Source of the DNA: Gemmatimonadaceae bacterium
Lineage (GTDB): Bacteria; Latescibacterota; UBA2968; UBA8231
Length of the DNA: 40,027 bases
Direction of reading: 5' to 3'
NCBI GenBank assembly: GCA_002726335.1
Contig: PBSR01000131.1
Coordinates: forward strand, 1 to 40,027
In this document: piece by piece, positions 36,131-40,027 of the stretch
Position numbering within the stretch: position 1 is the first letter of the stretch
How the letters are laid out: the number at the start of each line of letters is the position of its first letter
The notes under the pieces: generated by a model
Databases searched by the model: none
Told to the model about the DNA's origin: nothing
The model's input: the letters and a program-made list of their open reading frames with translations, nothing else
Made by a program: the position numbers and the translations under genes

Positions 36131-36199
36131 AAAAGTCATGTAAAACAACGAGTTACGCAAACAATGAGACCGTTTCAGGTTCGTCGTTCAGGCGTTGCC

Positions 36200-36228
36200 A
36201 ATGTAACGATGGGGTAGCTGGAAGTCAA
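36200..36228 (-). promoter_or_regulatory. Strong promoter toward the glycosyltransferase operon
   Basis: TTGACT (36228-36223), 17 bases, TACATT (36205-36200) on the minus strand, with transcription starting near 36193 and a leader of about 337 bases. The local base composition is more AT-rich than the flanks. Confidence 0.6.
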
Positions 36229-36276
36229 GAAATCGGGGCGCTTGAAGGGGCCCCACGAGGCGTGGCCCAGGGACTC

Positions 36277-36624
36277 TCAGGGAGCGGCTGCCTGGGCGTT
36301 GGTCGCCGGGGGTGCCAGACGTTCTTTTTCGCGTATATCGAGGACTTCGAGCACCTTCTCGCGGACGAAGGGGTTCTCGTCTCTCAGAGCGCGGTTCAGG
36401 TGCTTGTTGGCGAGCTTGGGCTCCATACGGCCCAACTCCTCCACGACCTGCAGACGGAGACCCGGATCGGTGTCCGACAGGGCCCAGCCAAGAACTGCGG
36501 CCACCTTCTTGCGCGTGCCTCCGTCAGGTGAACTTGCCAGCAGACCGAGCAGCTCCACGGCCTCGGCCCGGACGGCCACGTCTTTGTCATGGAGGGATCT
36601 CGTCGGCCAGGTCGTAGGGATCAC
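36277..36624 (-). CDS. HEAT-repeat protein fragment
   Basis: Up to 115 residues. From about residue 11, repeated helical units read LHDKDVAVRAEAVELLGLLA, LSDTDPGLRLQVVEELGRME and RDENPFVREKVLEVLDI, a HEAT-like pattern used for protein-protein contacts. No good start or ribosome site precedes the first repeat: GTG at 36624 lies inside the upstream ORF in a different frame. The two probably formed one gene, now split by a frameshift near 36590-36620. Any partner is unknown. Confidence 0.55.
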   Translation of the reverse strand: MIPTTWPTRSLHDKDVAVRAEAVELLGLLASSPDGGTRKKVAAVLGWALSDTDPGLRLQVVEELGRMEPKLANKHLNRALRDENPFVREKVLEVLDIREKERLAPPATNAQAAAP

Positions 36625-36925
36625 GTTCCAGGAGGCTGCGGTCGAAGCGGAACAGGTCGGCCTTGTAGAAGTCGAAAAAGATCTGGAACTCGTTGTCCCG
36701 TGTATTCTCGTTGACCTTACGATGTCGGTTGAGGCGCTCGAGTGTGCCGCGCACGAAGGCGTGGCCGAGGGTGAAGTGCTCGTGCAGGTGCTGCTGGCAG
36801 CGGCGGATGAGTTCGAGAATTAGCAGATAATCGAGCAGAGCCCAGGACTCCTCGATGATAACCTCGGAGATGGCCAAGTATTCGTAGCCCTTCTGACTGG
36901 CCCCGAGCACGGCTCGCTCCGGCAT
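36587..36925 (-). CDS. Hypothetical protein, probably part of a split gene
   Basis: 112 residues from ATG 36925, unrecognised. It is mostly helical by composition, with IEESWALLDYLLILELIRRC and EFQIFFDFYKADLFRFDR. The frame ends where the HEAT-repeat frame (shifted by one) takes over. Its frame also stays open upstream into the IS21-like end, so the original N-terminus may have been lost by insertion. Confidence 0.45.
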   Translation of the reverse strand: MPERAVLGASQKGYEYLAISEVIIEESWALLDYLLILELIRRCQQHLHEHFTLGHAFVRGTLERLNRHRKVNENTRDNEFQIFFDFYKADLFRFDRSLLERDPYDLADEIPP

Positions 36926-36955
36926 GTAGATTGTCTTGCGCGTGCGATGGAAACA

Positions 36956-37010
36956 CGCACGCAAAATGGAGCCAGTTCACGCGTGCAAAATAGAGCCACT
37001 TTGAGCTAAA
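36956..37010. mobile_element. IS21-like terminal repeat remnant
   Basis: Two direct copies of GCAAAAT(G/A)GAGCCA lie at 36961-36974 and 36985-36998, 24 bases apart. Such tandem end repeats are characteristic of IS21-family termini. No istA or istB reading frame is nearby, so this is a solo end or the scar of a lost element. It sits exactly where the GH32 gene is truncated. Confidence 0.5.
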
Positions 37011-37519
37011 GAATAGCGTCCGGATAGGACGCGTGTCATCGGCACCACCGCCTGGCCGGCGACCTTTGTCCAGTTCAGCAACAGCGGATCGGAAGAGGTG
37101 GCAACCATGTTACCCACTTCGGTGCCGTGGTACATGGCGATGACACGATCCTCTTCCACCAGCGTGGCCCCGGAGAAGCAGCAACGTTCCGGATCGGGGT
37201 AGATGCAGTAGGGCAGGTCGCGCCAGTGGATGAGATCGTCGGACACGGCGTGGCCCCAGTGCTGGCGGGGGTCCTCAGGCGGGTAAGCCTGATAGAAAAG
37301 GTGCCAGGAACCTTGCCAGAAGCACAGGCCGTTGGGATCGTTCAGCATCGCCTCGGGGTTCACATAATGGTACAGCGGGCGATGCCGGTCGCCGGCGAAG
37401 GCAGCACGGGCGGCGTGCAGTCGTTGCAGCAGCGGGTTGACCGCCAGCGCCGCTTCCTGCGCCTTGATGGTGTCGGAAGGGAAATCGTACTTGGGTACTA
37501 GAGACGTATAGTCAGGCAC
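36977..37519 (-). pseudogene. Glycoside hydrolase family 32 gene, 3'-truncated
   Basis: 180 residues from a GTG preceded by AGGAG eight bases away. YHYVNPEAMLNDPNGLCFWQ contains the GH32 nucleophile motif NDPNG, and the region continues with WHLFYQAYPPEDPRQHWGHA and CIYPDPERCCFSGATLVEED. These are the first half of the five-blade propeller of fructan- or sucrose-hydrolysing enzymes (family length about 450-550). Homology ends at about 37015 and the last residues read through the IS21-like end. The C-terminal beta-sandwich and remaining catalytic residues are missing, so it is non-functional. No signal peptide is seen. Confidence 0.8.
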
Positions 37520-37551
37520 GCGTGGAACTCCTTTGGATTTTCGGGAGCCGC

Positions 37552-39402
37552 TCACTCCCGCTGGCGCAGCGGCAGACGGATGATGACCTCGGTACCGACG
37601 CCGACGTTGGAGTGCACGTGCATCTTTCCGCCGTGCTCGCTCACGGTGTGGGAGTCGGCCACCAGTCCCATGCCCATCTTGACGCGAGCCCGCCGCCGGA
37701 AAGCGACATCGAACAGCCCGCCCAGTTGCTCGGCGGGAATGCCGACGCCCGAATCCCTGATGCCGACACAAACCCGGTCGTCCTCCACCTAGGTGCGCAG
37801 TCGGGGTGTGCCAGGGCCGTCCATGGCCTCAGGGCGTTCGTGATCAGGTGCATGAAAACCTGGTTGAGCCGGGCCGGTGTGCACCAGATCGCCGGAATAC
37901 CACCGTACTCTTTCTCGACGGTGATCTGTCCCTGCAGCTGCGAATCCATGAGGGCGACGGTGCTTTCGAGGCCCTCTTCGAGGCGGGCGATCTGCCACTC
38001 GGCCTCGTCGAGGTGAGAGAAGGACTTGAACCCGGAGAGGATCGTACCGAGCCGATCCGTCGCCGACTCGAGGGCGGAGGTAGCGCCGTCGATGGCCTGC
38101 AGGGCCGGACCCGAAGCGATGCCTTCGCGCAGCCTGGCCACGGCCCGCGCCAGGGTGTCTCGGGCGCTGCGGATCGCACCCACGGGATTGTTCATCTCGT
38201 GGACGATGCCGGCCACAAGGTGCCTGAGGGTCGACAGCTTCGCCGACTGCACTTCGCGTTCGTGCTCCAGGGCGCGGGCGGACAGATTGCTCACCTGCTC
38301 GAGCTTGTCTTCCAGTTCACGGTTCGTGCGGCCCACGGCGCGCGCCAGGTAAACGGACATGCTCACCACGAGGATCAAAGTGCCATAGATGTACGGAAAG
38401 AACACGAAGGGGCCTCCGGGCGTCTCTATGACGGAGAGCTCCATCAGCAGGGGGATGACGAAGGCCAGGGCGCCGACGCCGACGCCGAGGACGCAGGCCG
38501 ACTTGAACAGCCTCGTCGGCCCGCCGAGAAATTCGGTATAGAGGAACAGCAGGGCGGTGAGAGGCACTGCCAGCAAGGCCCACTTGAAGGTCAGCCGCAG
38601 CAGCATGAACTCCCGCAACGCGTGCATGTAGCCTAGGTGCAGAGGCGTGTAGATCAGCACGGAAACCGAAAGGGCAAAGAGCGCGTAGTAGAGGTGGCCC
38701 ACCTGTCGGCGGTGGTAGAGGAACAGCAGCAGGTGGGAGATGCCAAAAGCGAGAGGCACGACGAACAGGGTCTGGTGAAAAACGCTGGTGTAGACATAAC
38801 GCTGGGCCAGCTGACCCCATTGCGACAAATCGACAAGGAAGGTAACAAAGCCGAGTCTGTCCGGGCTGTCGAACACCGCCAGGCTGTTGCGGTTGGAGAA
38901 GTGCACGGCGATGACGTGCTCGGCACCCGGCGTCAGTGTCAGCGGCGTCATCCGCTTCACATCGCCCGTGAGGTACACCTGCTCATCGGCCTGGCGGGAA
39001 GCGACGCGCCCGGATGTGTCCAGCCAGCAGACCGTCGAGGTAGATGGCCAGCGCCCCGCTGTGTCCATGGAGGAGCCCCACCGCCCCTGCCGGCAGGCCC
39101 GGGTCGACGTGCAGTCGCAAACGGAACCAACCCTCACCCGTCCAGCCGATGCGCTCCCGTGTCGCCTCGGTCAGGGTGGTCTCCAGGGATTCGAGGACCA
39201 TCCAGCCGCTGTCGTCGAAGTCCCGGGCAGCCCGGGCTTCGGCATGGCCTGAGCGCCATCCCGCCAGCAACGGCAAGGCGCCAACAAGGGGCAGGTCGTC
39301 GACGCGCGGCACCGAGACGGCATCGGCAGGTACCCGCACGGGATCGGCTGAGGTGGAACCGGCACAGATCAGCCAGCAGAGGAGCAGCGATAGCAGCATC
39401 AT
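37552..39402 (-). pseudogene. DISMED/7TM sensor histidine kinase, broken by several lesions
   Basis: Read across frames this is one kinase of about 615 residues. N-terminal part (39402 to about 38990): signal peptide MMLLSLLLCWLICAG and a beta-rich sensor region. Next frame: the rest of that domain (LTPGAEHVIAVHFSNRN), then seven hydrophobic helices, a coiled linker and the HisKA motif LVAGIVHEMNNPVGAIRSAR with the phospho-histidine. Third frame (37788-37552): the ATPase G boxes, VGIRDSGVGIPAEQLGGLFD and GMGLVADSHTVSEHGGKM. A frameshift lies near 39000, another near 37835 (ITNAL to MDGPG), and an in-frame TAG at 37791-37789. Assembly errors could explain part of this. It starts three bases after a YaiI-family gene. 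Confidence 0.82.
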
Positions 39403-39405
39403 TGC

Positions 39406-39858
39406 TCAGTCCCCAGGTCGAGACTGCAGGAACTGGTTCAGCTGATTGGCAAAAGCCTGCGTGTCCCGCGCTCCGAAAGTGGACGGACCGCCGCCTACCA
39501 GCGCCGCGTTGCGCAACTCGTCGAGCAGGTCGCGTGTGGCGAGGCGCTCCTTGATGTTGGCGGCGGTGAGCAGGGCGCCACGCGGGTCCAGGGCGGTGGC
39601 CCCCTTGGCCACGACCCGGTCGGCCAGGGGGATGTCGGCGGTGATCACCAGGTCGTCGGCCTCGACGAGCTCGACGATGCGGTCATCGGCTTCATCGGGT
39701 CCGGCAGACACGGCGATGCTGTCGATGTGTTCGGACAGGGGTACGCGGACGTATTGATTGGCGATCAGCGTCGTCTTGATCTTCACGCGCTGCACGGCGC
39801 GGAAGAGGATTTCTTTCACTGCACGGGGACAGGCGTCGGCATCTACAAGGATTTTCAT
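39406..39858 (-). CDS. YaiI/YqxD family (UPF0178) protein
   Basis: 150 residues starting MKILVDADACPRAVKEILFR, with VITADIPLADRVVAKGATAL and GGGPSTFGARDTQAFANQL at the end, the standard DUF188 landmarks. The family has a PIN-like nuclease fold with conserved acidic residues (D6, D8), but its function is not established. The ATG was chosen by homology. The stop lies three bases before the histidine-kinase start, so the two were probably co-transcribed. Confidence 0.92.
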   Translation of the reverse strand: MKILVDADACPRAVKEILFRAVQRVKIKTTLIANQYVRVPLSEHIDSIAVSAGPDEADDRIVELVEADDLVITADIPLADRVVAKGATALDPRGALLTAANIKERLATRDLLDELRNAALVGGGPSTFGARDTQAFANQLNQFLQSRPGD

Positions 39859-39990
39859 GCCCTCAAAGGTGCGTGATCGGCGCCGGTTGTTCCAGACTGA
39901 CGACGCTTCGCTTGCAAGGAGCGGCCCTCTACCCACTGTTTCCGCGAGGACTTGGAACCGACCTTCCATGGGAGGGAAGTGCAAGAGCAC

Positions 39991-40027
39991 GTGTTCTCCG
40001 AGTACTACCACAGTCTCGATCCATGTC
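39991..40027 (+). CDS. Possible start of an mraZ-like gene running off the edge
   Basis: Twelve codons from GTG at 39991 read MFSEYYHSLDPC when GTG is taken as Met. This resembles the MraZ opening (MFxGxYxHxLDxKGR), but one residue is missing and the lysine is not conserved. TGGGAGGG upstream (39969-39976) recalls TGGGAG-type MraZ operators. Too short to be sure; chance similarity is likely enough to keep confidence low. Confidence 0.2.
   Translation, partial: MFSEYYHSLDPC

Noticed and set aside
35874..36131. 85-codon minus-strand ORF through the inverted-repeat element
   Set aside because: It exists only because the repeat is GC-rich and open; no motif, and the element's symmetry explains the sequence better.

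Overview
This window is GC-rich bacterial chromosome spanning a replication-origin neighbourhood. A large periplasmic domain in YidC, a lipobox solute-binding protein, a type-B succinate dehydrogenase and a c-type cytochrome point to a diderm, respiring heterotroph. The mixture (sulfatase plus sugar ABC importer, a DISMED-like sensor kinase, Bacteroidota-like SdhB) would fit an uncultured FCB-type lineage such as Latescibacterota. That placement is inference; no rRNA gene is present to settle it.

Layout. 0-5.1 kb (minus strand): a sugar-type ABC importer operon (two permeases, one lipoprotein binding protein, no ATPase), a sulfatase with no signal peptide, and the stump of an FAD-binding gene. 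5.2-6.2 kb: a YceI-family secreted protein and three tRNA genes (Ser-TGA, Ser-GCT, Gln-CTG) behind a strong promoter. 6.3-15.4 kb (minus): dnaA, then dnaN-recF-dciA-gyrB-gyrA. 15.6-21.1 kb (plus): rpmH-rnpA-yidD-yidC-mnmE-rsmG and a CDP-alcohol phosphatidyltransferase. 21.1-26.6 kb (plus): tmk, a C-terminal processing protease, RNase G, rplU and rpmA, closed by a bidirectional terminator. 26.7-32.3 kb: sdhCAB (minus) divergent from sucCD (plus). 32.4-35.9 kb (minus): CPBP protease, diheme cytochrome and two glycosyltransferases. 35.9-39.4 kb: a decayed patch with an inverted-repeat element, split HEAT-type ORFs, an IS21-like end, a truncated GH32 gene and a multiply broken histidine kinase. 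39.4-40.0 kb: a YaiI-family gene and the window edge.

Origin logic. Gene direction flips between dnaA (minus) and rpmH (plus), as expected next to an origin. There are two separate DnaA-box clusters: one with TTATCCACA-type boxes and AT-rich tracts between dnaA and dnaN, and one with TTGTCCACA-type boxes just after rsmG. Two parS-type palindromes sit in the mnmE/rsmG junction, although no parA or parB gene lies in the window.

Start codons. Two genes seem to use rare starts: rpmH (ATC) and the CPBP protease (ACG). All functional calls rest on motifs read by eye; no search was run.
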